This document shows positions 40,177 through 50,000 of a DNA stretch of 64,000 nucleotides, one piece after another. Source of the DNA: Massilia oculi (GTDB lineage: Bacteria > Pseudomonadota > Gammaproteobacteria > Burkholderiales > Burkholderiaceae_D). A model generated the notes under the pieces. The model saw nothing but the letters and a program-made list of their open reading frames with translations, had not been told where the DNA came from and searched no databases. The position numbers and the translations under genes were made by a program. Within the stretch, counting starts at the first letter, position 1, and every line of letters starts with the position of its first letter. Location: positions 1,736,001-1,800,000 of the forward strand of contig NZ_CP029343.1 of assembly GCF_003143515.1 (NCBI RefSeq), given 5' to 3'.

Positions 40177-41592
40177 TTACGACGAGTAGTACATGTCGAA
40201 TTCGGCTGGGTGCGGGGTCATGCGCAGGCGCTGCACTTCGTTCATCTTCAGCTCGATGTAGGCATCGATCATGCTGTCGCTGAACACGCCGCCGCGGGTC
40301 AGGAACTCGCGGTCCTTGTCCAGGGCTTCCAGCGCTTCTTCGAGCGAGGCGCACACGGTCGGGATCAGCTTGTCTTCTTCAGGCGGCAGGTGGTACAGGT
40401 CCTTGGTCGCGGCTTCGCCCGGGTGGATCTTGTTCTGGATGCCGTCCAGGCCCGCCATCAGCAGCGCGGCGAAGCACAGGTAGACGTTGGCCAGCGGATC
40501 AGGGAAGCGGGTCTCGATGCGGCGGCCTTTCGGGTTCGCCACGTGCGGGATGCGGATCGAGGCCGAACGGTTGCGGGCCGAGTAGGCCAGCTTGACCGGG
40601 GCTTCGTAGCCCGGCACCAGGCGCTTGTACGAGTTGGTGCCCGGGTTGGTGATCGCGTTCAGCGCGCGGGCGTGCTTGATGATGCCGCCGATGTAGAACA
40701 GCGCGGTTTCCGACAGGCCGGCATAGCCGTCGCCTGCGAACAGGTTCTTGCCGTCTTTCCAGATCGACTGGTGCACGTGCATGCCCGAGCCGTTGTCGCC
40801 GTTGATCGGCTTCGGCATGAAGGTCGCGGTCTTGCCGTAGCTGTGGGCCACGTTCCAGATCACGTATTTCAGGTTCTGGGTCCAGTCGGCGCGCTCGACC
40901 AGGGTCGAGAACTTGGTGCCCAGCTCATTCTGGCCGGCGCCGGCCACTTCGTGGTGGTGCACCTCGACCGGGATGCCCATCGATTCGAGGATCAGCGACA
41001 TTTCCGAGCGCATGTCCTGGAACGAATCGACCGGCGGGACCGGGAAGTAGCCGCCCTTGACGGTCGGGCGGTGGCCGCTGTTGCCGCCTTCGAATTCCTT
41101 GTCGGTCGACCACGACGCTTCTTCCGAGTCGATCTTGACGAAGCAGCCCGACATGTCGATCTTCCAGCGGACCGAGTCGAAAATGAAGAATTCAGGTTCC
41201 GGGCCGAAGTAGGCGGTGTCGCCGATGCCCGACGATTTCAGGTAGGCTTCGGCGCGCTTGGCGATCGAGCGCGGGTCGCGGTCGTAGCCCTTGCCGTCCG
41301 ACGGTTCGATGACGTCGCACTGCATGAACAGCGTGGTCTCTTCCATGAACGGGTCGAGGTTGGCGGTGCTCGGGTCCGGCATCAGGAGCATGTCCGAGGC
41401 TTCAATACCTTTCCAGCCGGCGATCGACGAACCGTCGAAGGCGTGGCCGGATTCGAATTTGTCCAGGTCGAAGTGCGACACCGGGACCGTGACGTGCTGT
41501 TCCTTGCCGCGGGTATCGGCGAAGCGTAAATCAACGAATTTGACTTCGTTGTCCTTGACCAGTTGCATTACATCTGCGGCGGACTTTGCCAT
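40177..41592 (-). CDS. glnA: Glutamine synthetase type I
   Basis: Dodecameric ATP-dependent ligase making glutamine from glutamate and ammonia. The 471-residue protein has the expected [17 protein letters not shown] opening, [19 protein letters not shown], the metal/glutamate-binding [30 protein letters not shown], the ATP-binding [12 protein letters not shown] and the adenylylation Tyr in [11 protein letters not shown] (about residue 399), the target of GlnE. ATG 41592 follows AGGAG. Upstream lie a sigma-54 promoter and an NtrC site, and downstream the ntrB-ntrC genes, so nitrogen-limitation control is well supported by sequence. Confidence 0.99.
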   Translation of the reverse strand: MAKSAADVMQLVKDNEVKFVDLRFADTRGKEQHVTVPVSHFDLDKFESGHAFDGSSIAGWKGIEASDMLLMPDPSTANLDPFMEETTLFMQCDVIEPSDGKGYDRDPRSIAKRAEAYLKSSGIGDTAYFGPEPEFFIFDSVRWKIDMSGCFVKIDSEEASWSTDKEFEGGNSGHRPTVKGGYFPVPPVDSFQDMRSEMSLILESMGIPVEVHHHEVAGAGQNELGTKFSTLVERADWTQNLKYVIWNVAHSYGKTATFMPKPINGDNGSGMHVHQSIWKDGKNLFAGDGYAGLSETALFYIGGIIKHARALNAITNPGTNSYKRLVPGYEAPVKLAYSARNRSASIRIPHVANPKGRRIETRFPDPLANVYLCFAALLMAGLDGIQNKIHPGEAATKDLYHLPPEEDKLIPTVCASLEEALEALDKDREFLTRGGVFSDSMIDAYIELKMNEVQRLRMTPHPAEFDMYYSS

Positions 41593-41655
41593 TCGGAATC
41601 TCCTAATTGAAAAAAGGAAGTCGGGTCATGAGAACCGACAACTTGCATCATGTTG

Positions 41656-41673
41656 AAGCACGAAGCATGCCAA
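41656..41673 (-). promoter_or_regulatory. Sigma-54 promoter of glnA
   Basis: On the minus strand the site reads TTGGCATGCTTCGTGCTT: GG (-24) and GC (-12) with exactly ten bases between, close to the TGGCAC-N5-TTGC consensus. The transcript would start near 41646, giving a leader of about 54 bases. A near copy of the -24 half (GTTGGCACG) lies 22 bases further upstream without a -12 partner. Confidence 0.8.
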
Positions 41674-41804
41674 CTTGGTGATATGCCACGTGCCAACTTG
41701 TTCGCATGAGGGCATGCGCAAATCGTTCTTGGGGGACGGGCCAGTTTACCCATAAAATCGCGTCGATCGACAGTCTTGTCGAAAGATTGTCAGCGCAGCT
41801 CGAA

Positions 41805-41821
41805 TGCACCAATCAAGTGCA
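41805..41821 (-). promoter_or_regulatory. NtrC binding site upstream of glnA
   Basis: TGCACCAATCAAGTGCA is a perfect match to the NtrC consensus TGCAC-N7-GTGCA. It lies about 150 bases upstream of the sigma-54 promoter, a usual enhancer distance. A second palindrome (TGCATCACGATGCA, 41825-41838) directly beside it may be a weaker site. Confidence 0.85.
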
Positions 41822-41909
41822 CTTGCATCACGATGCACCATTTCAGAGCAGGATACACTGATCCACGGTGGTGCAGCACCAGCGAATGCCCAAAAACGGA
41901 ACGAACATC

Positions 41910-42365
41910 ATGACGACAGAAAATATTCTAGCGGCTGCGCGCCAGCGCGGCGCAGGCCAGCCCTATGCCGGTGCGGTGACGCCGCAGGAGGCGTTCGAGC
42001 TGCTCAAGAGCAGCCCGAAGGTCAAGCTGGTGGATGTGCGCACCAATGCCGAACGCGACTGGGTGGGCCGGGTCGCCATCCCCGACGCCCAGCATGCCGC
42101 GGTGCAGTGGGCCACCTATCCGGGCGGCGTGCCGAACCCGGACTTCGGCGCCCAGCTCGAAAAAGTCGCCAGCCCGGATGAAATCCTGCTGTTCCTGTGC
42201 CGCTCGGGCGTGCGCTCGCGCCACAGCGCCCGCGTGGCGACCGAACTCGGTTATGCGAATGCCTTCGACATCCTCGAGGGCTTCGAGGGCGACAAGGATG
42301 GCGAAGGCCATCGCAAGACCGTCGGCGGCTGGTGCAAGGCGGGATTGCCGTGGGTGGGTGCATGA
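41910..42365 (+). CDS. Rhodanese-like sulfurtransferase
   Basis: Single-domain rhodanese of 151 residues, cytosolic, likely a persulfide carrier or sulfur-transfer protein. It shows KLVDVRTNAERDWVGRV, the active-site loop FLCRSGVRSRH with the catalytic Cys, and a C-terminus ending GGWCKAGLPWVGA. ATG 41910 (MTTENILAAARQRG) follows GGAA; ATG 41886 is an alternative. It is divergent from glnA and shares its regulatory gap. Its stop overlaps the start of the next gene (ATGA). Confidence 0.92.
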   Translation: MTTENILAAARQRGAGQPYAGAVTPQEAFELLKSSPKVKLVDVRTNAERDWVGRVAIPDAQHAAVQWATYPGGVPNPDFGAQLEKVASPDEILLFLCRSGVRSRHSARVATELGYANAFDILEGFEGDKDGEGHRKTVGGWCKAGLPWVGA

Positions 42366-43117
42366 GCGCGCAGGTGGCAGAAGGGGCAAGCAATCCCATG
42401 GAACGCCTGGTGGCGGCGCGCGAACTGGCCGACCAGGGGCAGTACGACGCAGCGCTGCAAGAGCTGACCTGGTTCCACGAGCATGCGCTGGAAGAGGATC
42501 CGTCGCTGGCCGGTGTGCGCCGTTCGTATGCGCTCGCCGACTGGGCCGTGCTGGCCGAAGCCCATCCGCCGGCGGACGCGGCGCTCGAGGCGGTGCGCGA
42601 ACGCGGTACCGCCCTGCTGCTGGCCGGCCAGGGCAACCGCGACCACCTGCTCGACGTGGTCTCGATCGACCATGCGCGCGACCAGCCGGCGCGCACGCGT
42701 GACTTGTTCCTGCAGTTGGAAAAGGTGGCGCCGGCGCTGGCCGCCTCCTGCATCCGGGTCGTGCTGCCGCAGGTGATCGCCGCCGGCGACGCCGCGCTGG
42801 CCGAACGCCTGATGCCGAACCCGGAAGAGAACATCCGCCAGCATGCCGACTACCTGATGGACGCCTTCCGCGAGCGCCGCAAGCGTTTCACCAGTGCGCC
42901 CAGCATCCCGGCCGAGATCCACAACTATGTGCAGGACGTGAACGCCATCCTGGACGTGCTGGCGGCGCGCGGCCGGCACGCCGACGTGCACCGCCTGCGC
43001 CAGCTCGCGGCCGACGCGATTCCCGCCACCACCCTCCGGCGCGAGGTGCGCGCCGCACTCGTTCCCGGCGCGCCGGCGTGGTACGAGCGCGGCGTCCCGC
43101 GCCGTCGCAACGCGTAG
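42362..43117 (+). CDS. Hypothetical protein, helical (TPR-like), with duplicated 3' end
   Basis: 251-residue protein not recognised. It is rich in Ala, Leu and Arg with helical repeats (MERLVAARELADQGQYDAALQELTWFHEHAL) that resemble tetratricopeptide motifs; no signal peptide or membrane segment. ATG 42362 overlaps the rhodanese stop by 4 bases, so the two are probably co-translated and functionally linked. Its last 217 coding bases (42896-43112) are repeated almost exactly 473 bases downstream, after a REP/MITE-like element. The present C-terminus ends RRRNA, while the downstream copy reads RRRNERLS, which suggests that this copy lost its original last residues in the event. Confidence 0.8.
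   Translation: MSAQVAEGASNPMERLVAARELADQGQYDAALQELTWFHEHALEEDPSLAGVRRSYALADWAVLAEAHPPADAALEAVRERGTALLLAGQGNRDHLLDVVSIDHARDQPARTRDLFLQLEKVAPALAASCIRVVLPQVIAAGDAALAERLMPNPEENIRQHADYLMDAFRERRKRFTSAPSIPAEIHNYVQDVNAILDVLAARGRHADVHRLRQLAADAIPATTLRREVRAALVPGAPAWYERGVPRRRNA
42896..43112 (+). repeat. 217-bp direct repeat, copy 1 (inside the hypothetical gene)
   Basis: Matches 43369-43585 with only two differences seen by eye (C/T near 42949 and T/C at 43105). The 99% match implies a recent event. Confidence 0.95.
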
Positions 43118-43127
43118 GGTCGGCCCC

Positions 43128-43369
43128 GGCGGCCCCGTAAAACCGAAACCGCAAAACCGGGGTCAGGTCTGACATTCGGACACGTTCTCAGCCTTAAGCA
43201 GATCATTACAGCTCGAAAGGCTCGAGACAATCACGCTTCGGTTAAGGACTGCAGAGCCCGTGTCCGATTGTCAGACCTGACCCCAAAGTAACCCGTGACC
43301 CCACAGTAACCCGGCGTTGGCGGCCCCGTAAAACCAAAACCGCAAAACCGGGGTCAGGTCTGACATTCG
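43128..43369. repeat. Pair of 51-bp direct repeats flanking the inverted-repeat element
   Basis: GGCGGCCCCGTAAAACC... occurs at 43128-43178 and again at 43319-43369, one mismatch in 51. Each copy ends with GGGGTCAGGTCTGACATTCG. The second runs straight into copy 2 of the 217-bp gene-end repeat. Confidence 0.95.
43159..43284. mobile_element. REP/MITE-like element with 26-bp terminal inverted repeats
   Basis: Left end 43159-43184 and right end 43259-43284 are inverted copies of each other with one mismatch in 26 (GGGGTCAGGTCTGACA..TCGGACACG). The 126-bp unit encodes nothing. The GGGGTCAGGTCTGACATT ends resemble the repeats found beside RAYT/Y1-type REP transposases in beta- and gammaproteobacteria; this is recalled family knowledge. 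No transposase is present here, so mobilisation would be in trans. Confidence 0.75.
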
Positions 43370-43599
43370 CGCCCAGCATCCCGGCCGAGATCCACAACTA
43401 TGTGCAGGACGTGAACGCCATTCTGGACGTGCTGGCGGCGCGCGGCCGGCACGCCGACGTGCACCGCCTGCGCCAGCTCGCGGCCGACGCGATTCCCGCC
43501 ACCACCCTCCGGCGCGAGGTGCGCGCCGCACTCGTTCCCGGCGCGCCGGCGTGGTACGAGCGCGGCGTCCCGCGCCGCCGCAACGAACGGCTCAGTTAG
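43369..43599 (+). pseudogene. Duplicated 3' fragment of the hypothetical gene at 42362-43117
   Basis: Repeats the last 72 or so codons of the upstream gene (APSIPAEIHNYVQDVNAILD to VPRRRN) and then continues ERLS-stop. It has no start codon or ribosome site of its own: the element repeat precedes it directly. Its stop overlaps the stop of the convergent CocE-type gene, the expected layout if this is the original gene end. Confidence 0.85.
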
Positions 43600-45589
43600 G
43601 GATCACCTTAGACATCACCTCAGGCATCACCTCAGGCATCACCATCAGCTGGAGTCCCGAGGCCGTGCCCGGCGCGCGATACACGCGCTGGGTCGCCTTC
43701 CTGAAGTCTTCCGGCTTCGCATCGGGAATGCGCATGAAGGTCTGCGGATTCAGGTCGATCAGCGGGAACCACGAGCTCTGCACCTGCACCATGATGCGGT
43801 GGCCGCGGCGGAAGGTGTGGTTCACCGACCCCAGCTCGTAGCTGATCGCTTCCACCTTGCCGGGCACGAAGGGCTCCGGCGTCTGGTAGCTGTTGCGGAA
43901 CTTGCCGCGCAGCGGATTGCCGCGCACCAGCTGCTGGTAGCCGCCCAGCTTCAGGGCCGGCGGGGCGACGTCGCTGCCCGCGCGCGGCGCCGCCGGCGTC
44001 GGATAGTCGGCCGGATAGACGTCGATCAGCTTCACCACCCAGTCGGCGTCAGTGCCGGTGGTCGAGACGAACAGCTTCGGCAGCACGGGGCCGGCAACCG
44101 TGACGTCTTCTTCCAGCACCTCGCTCTGGTACACCAGCACGTCGGGACGGGTCGCGGCGAAGCGCTGGTCGGACACCATGTACTCGCGCGGCACGCCCTG
44201 CGCGGGGTAGCCGATGTAGGGCACTGGACGCTTCGGATCGGCCACGTACTCGTCATAGCCCATACCGCCGCCGGCCGGCTGCTGCCAGGTCAGGCTGCCG
44301 TTGGCGTTGAAGTACAGGGTGCGCGCCCGGGCCGGCTTCGGCGGCCAGGCGTCGTAGCTGCGCCAGACATTGGTGCCCGTCTCGAACATGGTGACCGGCG
44401 CCAGCTCCGTGGCCGGCTTGATGCCTTTCAGGTGCTGCTCGAAGAACGGGAACTGGATATTGCGCCGGAAGTAGTCGCTCGTATTGGCGTCGAAGCGCAC
44501 GTGGCCGAGCCGCGCGCCGTCGCCGCGCATCCAGCCGCCGTGCACCCATGGTCCCACCACCAGCTTGTTCACCGCGGCCGGATTGTGGCGCTTGACGGCA
44601 TCGTGAACGGTGAACGGACCCTGGAAATCCTCGGCATCGAACCAGCCGCCCACGGTCAGCATCGCCGCCCTGACGTTCTTCATGTGCGGGCCGATGGCGC
44701 GCGACTGCCAGAACTCGTCATAGGTATCGTGCTCGATGTTCGGCATGAACAGCTCGCGCTGGCGCTCGCTCATCGTGCCCGCGATCGCGCCCAGCGTCAG
44801 GCGCTTCAGGAAGAAATCGTAGCCGTCGGCCTCGTCGTAATCGAAGCCGCCGCCCGAGGCCGACTTGGGCGATGGATTCGGCGCCGCGACGAAGGACGAG
44901 TAGAAGTCGAAGTTGGCGGCCAGCTTGAACGCGCCGCCATGGTAGGAATCGTCGCCCATGTACAGGTCGGCGATCGGCGCCTGCGGCGAAGCGGCCTTGA
45001 TCGCCGGATGTGAATCGATCACGCTGGCGGCGGCGTAGAAGCCGGGATAGCTGATGCCCCAGATGCCGACCTTGCCGTTGTTGTTCGGGACGTTCTTGAG
45101 CAGCCAGGCAACGGTATCGTGCATGTCCCGGGCCTCGACGCCCTCCCCCTTGCCCAGCGCCGGCTTGGCGTGCGGCGTCATTTCCTGCCACGCGCCCTCG
45201 GACATGTGACGGCCGCGCACGTCCTGGACCACGAAGATGTAGCCGGCCTCCTCGAATTCGCGCGAAGGCCCGAGCGATTCCGGCATCCAGTCCACGCCGT
45301 AGCGCAGCGCTCCTTCGGCGCGTACGCCCGCGCTGTACGGGGTACGCTGCATCAGGAATGGGTAGGCGCGCGAGCTGTCCTTCGGCACGTAGACCGCGGT
45401 GAACAGGCGGGTACCGTCGCGCATCGGGATCCGGTATTCGTACTTGGTATAGGCTTCGCGCACGGAGCGCCTGGCGGGAGCGCCATCGGGCGCTGCCTGC
45501 ATGCCGGCGGCAAAGGCCGGTGTAGAGACGGCATCCGGGAAATGAAGCAGGAGACCGAGGACGAGAGCGGACAGCGGACGGCGAATCAT
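43592..45589 (-). CDS. CocE/NonD family (X-Pro dipeptidyl-peptidase S15-like) hydrolase, exported
   Basis: 665-residue alpha/beta hydrolase. ATG 45589 follows GGAAG and gives a signal peptide (MIRRPLSALVLGLLLHFP...AFA). The core opens PMRDGTRLFTAVYVP; the nucleophile Ser is in GIWGISYPGFYAAA; PWVHGGWMRG and the jelly-roll C-terminal domain (ISYELGSVNHTFRRGHRIMV) fit CocE/glutaryl-7-ACA acylase relatives that cleave esters or amides of small acyl groups. The substrate is unknown. The extreme C-terminus (VMPEVMPEVMSKVIPN) comes from a 12-bp tandem repeat and extends past the usual family end. It lies 59 bases downstream of the TAXI-type gene on the same strand. Confidence 0.92.
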   Translation of the reverse strand: MIRRPLSALVLGLLLHFPDAVSTPAFAAGMQAAPDGAPARRSVREAYTKYEYRIPMRDGTRLFTAVYVPKDSSRAYPFLMQRTPYSAGVRAEGALRYGVDWMPESLGPSREFEEAGYIFVVQDVRGRHMSEGAWQEMTPHAKPALGKGEGVEARDMHDTVAWLLKNVPNNNGKVGIWGISYPGFYAAASVIDSHPAIKAASPQAPIADLYMGDDSYHGGAFKLAANFDFYSSFVAAPNPSPKSASGGGFDYDEADGYDFFLKRLTLGAIAGTMSERQRELFMPNIEHDTYDEFWQSRAIGPHMKNVRAAMLTVGGWFDAEDFQGPFTVHDAVKRHNPAAVNKLVVGPWVHGGWMRGDGARLGHVRFDANTSDYFRRNIQFPFFEQHLKGIKPATELAPVTMFETGTNVWRSYDAWPPKPARARTLYFNANGSLTWQQPAGGGMGYDEYVADPKRPVPYIGYPAQGVPREYMVSDQRFAATRPDVLVYQSEVLEEDVTVAGPVLPKLFVSTTGTDADWVVKLIDVYPADYPTPAAPRAGSDVAPPALKLGGYQQLVRGNPLRGKFRNSYQTPEPFVPGKVEAISYELGSVNHTFRRGHRIMVQVQSSWFPLIDLNPQTFMRIPDAKPEDFRKATQRVYRAPGTASGLQLMVMPEVMPEVMSKVIPN
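43611..43643. repeat. 12-bp tandem repeat in the 3' end of the CocE-type gene
   Basis: GACATCACCTCA, GGCATCACCTCA, GGCATCACC: almost three units in register with the reading frame, adding repeated V-M-P-E residues to the protein end. Confidence 0.85.
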
Positions 45590-45648
45590 GACTTCCTTCG
45601 AGTAAAAACACTGGGGGCGCCAGTGTAATCGCAATCCGGAGCCGACAA

Positions 45649-47076
45649 TTACTTTGCCAGGGGCGACGCTGCCGGCTCCTCTTCCTGCACGCCGCGGATA
45701 CGCTCGCGCACCAGGTGGATGTGGCTGCGCAGGCGATACAGTTCGTCGGCATAGGCCAGCGGCACCGAGATGTGGTTGACCCGGTCCTCGAGCCCGTCCA
45801 GGCGCCGCAGCAAGTCCTTCCGCACCGTGTCGACCGGCTCCAGCCCGGCGTCTTCCAGCGCCTGCTCGATCGCGCGCAGCTCGCCATACCAGCGGTAGAC
45901 GCGCGAGCGCACGCGCCACACGTAGATCGGCGGCACGATCTTCGACAAGGGGATCAGTAAGGCCGTCAGCGCCACCACCACGACCCACAGGCGCTCGGCC
46001 AGGTTGGCCAGCCAGAAGCTCATATAGCGCTGCATGAAGGGCGGCCCGTCGCGGTAATAGCGCGCCGCTTCCGGCGCCACCGGGATCTCGGTGTACTTCG
46101 GCGACGGGAACTGGCCCTGCTGCTGGAACCAGCCGGCGCCGCCGTGGATGCTGGTCGCGGCCTTGACCAGGAGGCCCACCAGGGCCGGATGGATTTCCTC
46201 GCGCGCCACCAGGGTCGCGGTCGGCGCGATCAGGTGGTAGTCCTGGGCCGGGATATTACGGCCCAGGTCGACGATCCCGCGCGGCAGCACCACGTGGGTC
46301 AGGAACGGCAGGCGCCGCGTATAGGCCTCGGCCTGGGCGAAGTCGAACAGCTTGACGCCGGGCGTCTGCAGCAGCATCTGGATCAGCGGCGCTTCCGGCG
46401 CCGAGGCAAACACCAGGCCGTCGATGCGGCCGGCCAGCAGCTCCACCGTGGCCGGCGTGTTGGCCAGGTCGCCGATCTGCAATTCCGGCGGCGCGATGCC
46501 GTTGGCGTCGAGCACCTGGCGCAGCAGGCGCGGCACGCCGGTGCCCTCCGGCCCCAGGTTGATGCGCTTGCCGCGCAGGTCGGTCAGCTTCGTGACCCTG
46601 GCCTCTTCGCGCAGGAACAGCCAGACCGGCTCGGTGAACAGGCTGCCCAGCGACACCAGTTCCTGGCGTTGGGCGGCGTCGCCATCGTCGGCGTTCATGG
46701 TATCGCCGTCGGTCGAGCCGCTCTGCACGAAGGCGACGTCGGCCTCTCCCGCCAGCAGGCGCTGCAGGTTATCGCGCGAGCCGAGGGTCGGCTGCAAGGT
46801 CACCTTGATGTCGTCCCGCGCGAGCTGGCTGGCGTACTGCTTGCCGAAGCTCTCGTAGGCGGAATTCTCCTGGCCGGTGGCCAGGCGCAGGGTGCGCGGC
46901 GGCGCCGGATCGACCCACCAGTAGGCCAGCAGCAGGGCCGCCGCCACCATCAGGATGGTGGGGCCGGAGGCCACGACCAGGTCCCGCAGCGAGACGATGG
47001 AAAAATTCTGCAGCCGCGCGCGCAAGCCCTTGCCCGACGCGCCGCCGCCCTCTCCCGCCGGCTTCAACGCACGCAC
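45649..47076 (-). CDS. Membrane-anchored TAXI family TRAP-type solute-binding protein
   Basis: 475 residues. A membrane segment at about residues 38-56 (TILMVAAALLLAYWWV) anchors a TAXI-type periplasmic binding domain (LRLATGQENSAYESFGKQYA, RINLGPEGTGVPRLLRQVL). A second membrane segment near residues 362-385 (LWVVVVALTALLIPLSKIV) leads to a cytosolic helical tail with coiled-coil character. Ordinary TAXI proteins are free periplasmic subunits with a fused TRAP permease nearby; no permease is visible here, so transport is doubtful and a sensing or anchoring role is possible. The start is GTG 47076, inside the last codons of the upstream penicillin-binding protein (13-base overlap). Confidence 0.88.
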   Translation of the reverse strand: MRALKPAGEGGGASGKGLRARLQNFSIVSLRDLVVASGPTILMVAAALLLAYWWVDPAPPRTLRLATGQENSAYESFGKQYASQLARDDIKVTLQPTLGSRDNLQRLLAGEADVAFVQSGSTDGDTMNADDGDAAQRQELVSLGSLFTEPVWLFLREEARVTKLTDLRGKRINLGPEGTGVPRLLRQVLDANGIAPPELQIGDLANTPATVELLAGRIDGLVFASAPEAPLIQMLLQTPGVKLFDFAQAEAYTRRLPFLTHVVLPRGIVDLGRNIPAQDYHLIAPTATLVAREEIHPALVGLLVKAATSIHGGAGWFQQQGQFPSPKYTEIPVAPEAARYYRDGPPFMQRYMSFWLANLAERLWVVVVALTALLIPLSKIVPPIYVWRVRSRVYRWYGELRAIEQALEDAGLEPVDTVRKDLLRRLDGLEDRVNHISVPLAYADELYRLRSHIHLVRERIRGVQEEEPAASPLAK

Positions 47077-50000
47077 TGGCGCTGGGCCGCCGCCGGCGCC
47101 GCACCCGTGGCCGGCGCCGGCGGCGCCGGCTCGATCATCGGCATCAGGCTCGGCGCCAGCGTCACCAGCAGCTGCACCGGCAGCGCGCTCGTGAAGTCAT
47201 AGTGTTCCGACTGCGGGCCGTGCACATAGGCCGTCATGCTGCCGTAGAAGCGTTCGCCGATATTGAAGACAAACGTCGCCGAACGGTTCACGTAGCGCGA
47301 TTCGATCAGGCGGCCGCCGCGCGCATACACGTCGAAGCGCTGGTCGCCGGTGCCGGTCTTGCCGCCCAGCGCGATCACGCTGCCGTCGGCCTGGACGAAG
47401 GCGGTCTTGACGCGCTTGGCGGTGCCGTCCGAGACCACGCCCTGGATGGCGTCGGCCACGGTGCGCGCGACTTCCGGCGCCAGCACCTGCTCCTTGCCGC
47501 CGCCCTTGTTGCGCTTGACCAGGGTCTCGTATGGCGTGTCCTTGGCGAAGTGCAGCGAATCGATGCGTTCGATGGGTTTGCGCACGCCGCCGTTGACGAT
47601 GATGCCCATCAGCTCGGCCAGCGAGGCCGGCCGGTCGGCCGAGGCGCCCAGGGTGGTCGCGAACGACGGCACCAGCGAATCGAAGGGGTAGCCCATCTTC
47701 TTCCACTGGGCGTGGATCTTGAGGAAGGCCTCGACCTCGAGCAGGCCGGCGATGCGCTTGTCCTGGGCGTTCTTGCGGCTGGTCTTGAACAGCCACTGGT
47801 AGACTTCCTGGCGCTCCTTGACGCTGGCGGCCGTCACCTCGGACCAGCTGGCCTTGGGATGGGTGCGCAGGTAGCTCACCAGCCACAGTTCGAGCGGGTG
47901 CACCGAGGCCACATAGCCGCGGTCGGCCAGCGACATATTGCGCGGATCGTACATCTCGTACATCTTGGGGATGCGTTCCGGATCGACCTCGTTGCTCGAG
48001 GGCAGGGTGGCGTTGATGAAGGCGCCGAACTGGTCGAGCGTGGCGTTCGGCGCCACCGTGCGGTGGGCCGCGGCCAGCTTCGAGGCCAGCGGACGCACGC
48101 CCGAGAACAGCAGCGCCTCGACTTCAAGCGGGGTCTTGCCCTTGTACTTGTTCCAGAACTTGGCCAGGAAGTCCTTGCCTTCGTTGTCGGCGAAGCGCGC
48201 CAGGTAGGCGGCGCGGCGCGGATCGTTGGCGTCGGCCAGCAGCTGGGCCGAGGAACCCGGCAGCTGGAACATGTAGTAGCGCACCACGTCGCGCATCATG
48301 CGCACGAACACCAGGTTCGTGGACTGGCGCAGGGCCTGGTGCACGTCCATGATCTTGCTGTCGTCGAGCTTGCTGAAGTTGCCGAAGGTATGCAGGCCGC
48401 CGCCGGTCATGAAGCGTTCGCCCGGGCTGGCCGAGTAGCGGCGCGCCATGGCGGCGTCGAGCATGGGTTTCAGGCCGCGGTCGGCGCCTTCCGGCAGGGT
48501 CTGGAAGTATTCCAGCGCCCATTGCGACATGCGGTCCTTCGGATCGACCTCGACGCCGTGCAGGCCGATCTTGTCCAGCGGCTCGAAGCGCTTGTGCAGC
48601 TGATCAACAATGTCGAGATAGGTCACCAGCGTGCGCAGCTTGGCGGTCGAACCGAGGTCGAGCTTCGCGCCCTCGTTGATGTCGAGCGGCTGGTCGTAGT
48701 TGTCGGTCTGGACCCGCAGGTAATTGACGTGCTCGCCCCGCTCCATCAGCGTGAAGCTGTACACCACCTGGGCCGGGTCGCCGTTGCCGAGCAGGCCCTT
48801 GCCGGTGAGGCCGGCCGCCTTGGCGTGCTCGGCGTCCGACAGCTGGCGCAGGGCCGCCGTCACCGCCTGCTGGGCATTGCTGTCCAGGGTCGAGACCACC
48901 GACAGGTCGAGACGGTCGACGTTGTACAGGCGCGAATCGCCGATCAGGTAGCCGAGGTGGTTGCGCACCGCATTGGCCGCCTTGCGCGACACGAAGGCGT
49001 CGGCCGGCGGCGGCGCCACGCCGCTGTGCAGCGCCGGCTGCAACTTGACGGCCAGCGCGGCGTCGCGCAGCTGGGGCGAGATCACGCCGGCCTGGGCCAG
49101 CACGCGCAGGTGGCTGTCGGTCAGGATCTCCAGGTCGGGTTCGCCGGCGCCCAGGTAATAGGCCGGGCGGCGCTGGGCGATCATTAGGGACAGCGCCTCC
49201 TTGTAGGCCAGCACCGCGTCGGGGCTGGTCATCGGGCCCTTCAGCATCCCGTTGACCTTGTCGAAGTCGCGGCCATACCAGACCCACAGGCCGTCGCCGA
49301 TGCCGTTCACTTCGCCATAGCCGGACTTGGCCGACAACGGCACCGTGTTCAGGTAGTCGAGCACGATCTGGCGGCGCGAACCGGTGGTGTCTTCGCCGTC
49401 CTGGTAGGCGCGCAGGGTGGCCGAGGCCATCTGGATGATCTTGTCGGTGGTCGAGCTGGTGCGGCCCTCGGGCGAATGCCGGTATTTCTCGATCTGGGTC
49501 GCCAGCGTGCTGCCGCCGGCCACGCGGCCGCCGCCGCCCAGGCCGACGCTGGACAGCGTCTTGTCGAACACGGCCTTCGAGAAGCGGTCCCATTCGACCG
49601 CCGGGTTGCGGCGCGGATGGCTGGCGTCGAGCAGTTCGCGGTTCTCGATGAACAGCAGGCTCTGCACCAGCAGCGGCGGCGCGGCGTCGAACTTGTCGTA
49701 GAAGCGCTCGGGGAAGCGCGAGGTGAAGATCGGCTGCGAACGGCAATCGAGGATCTCGAGGCCGACCTTGGTCTTTTCGTGGTAGGTCGCGTACAGGCCC
49801 ATGTCGGCCATCTTGACCATCTGCGGCGAGATGCGCGCCTGGGCGGCGATCGCGTAGTCGCGCGTCTTCAGGCGCTCGAGGTAGCGCGGCAGGCCGGCAT
49901 AGCCGAGCCGGGTGTCATACGGACTGGCGGCAGGGAAACGGATCGCATTGCTGGGACCGTTTTCCATGCGATAAGTGAGCTCGCTGGCCATGTCGGCGAA

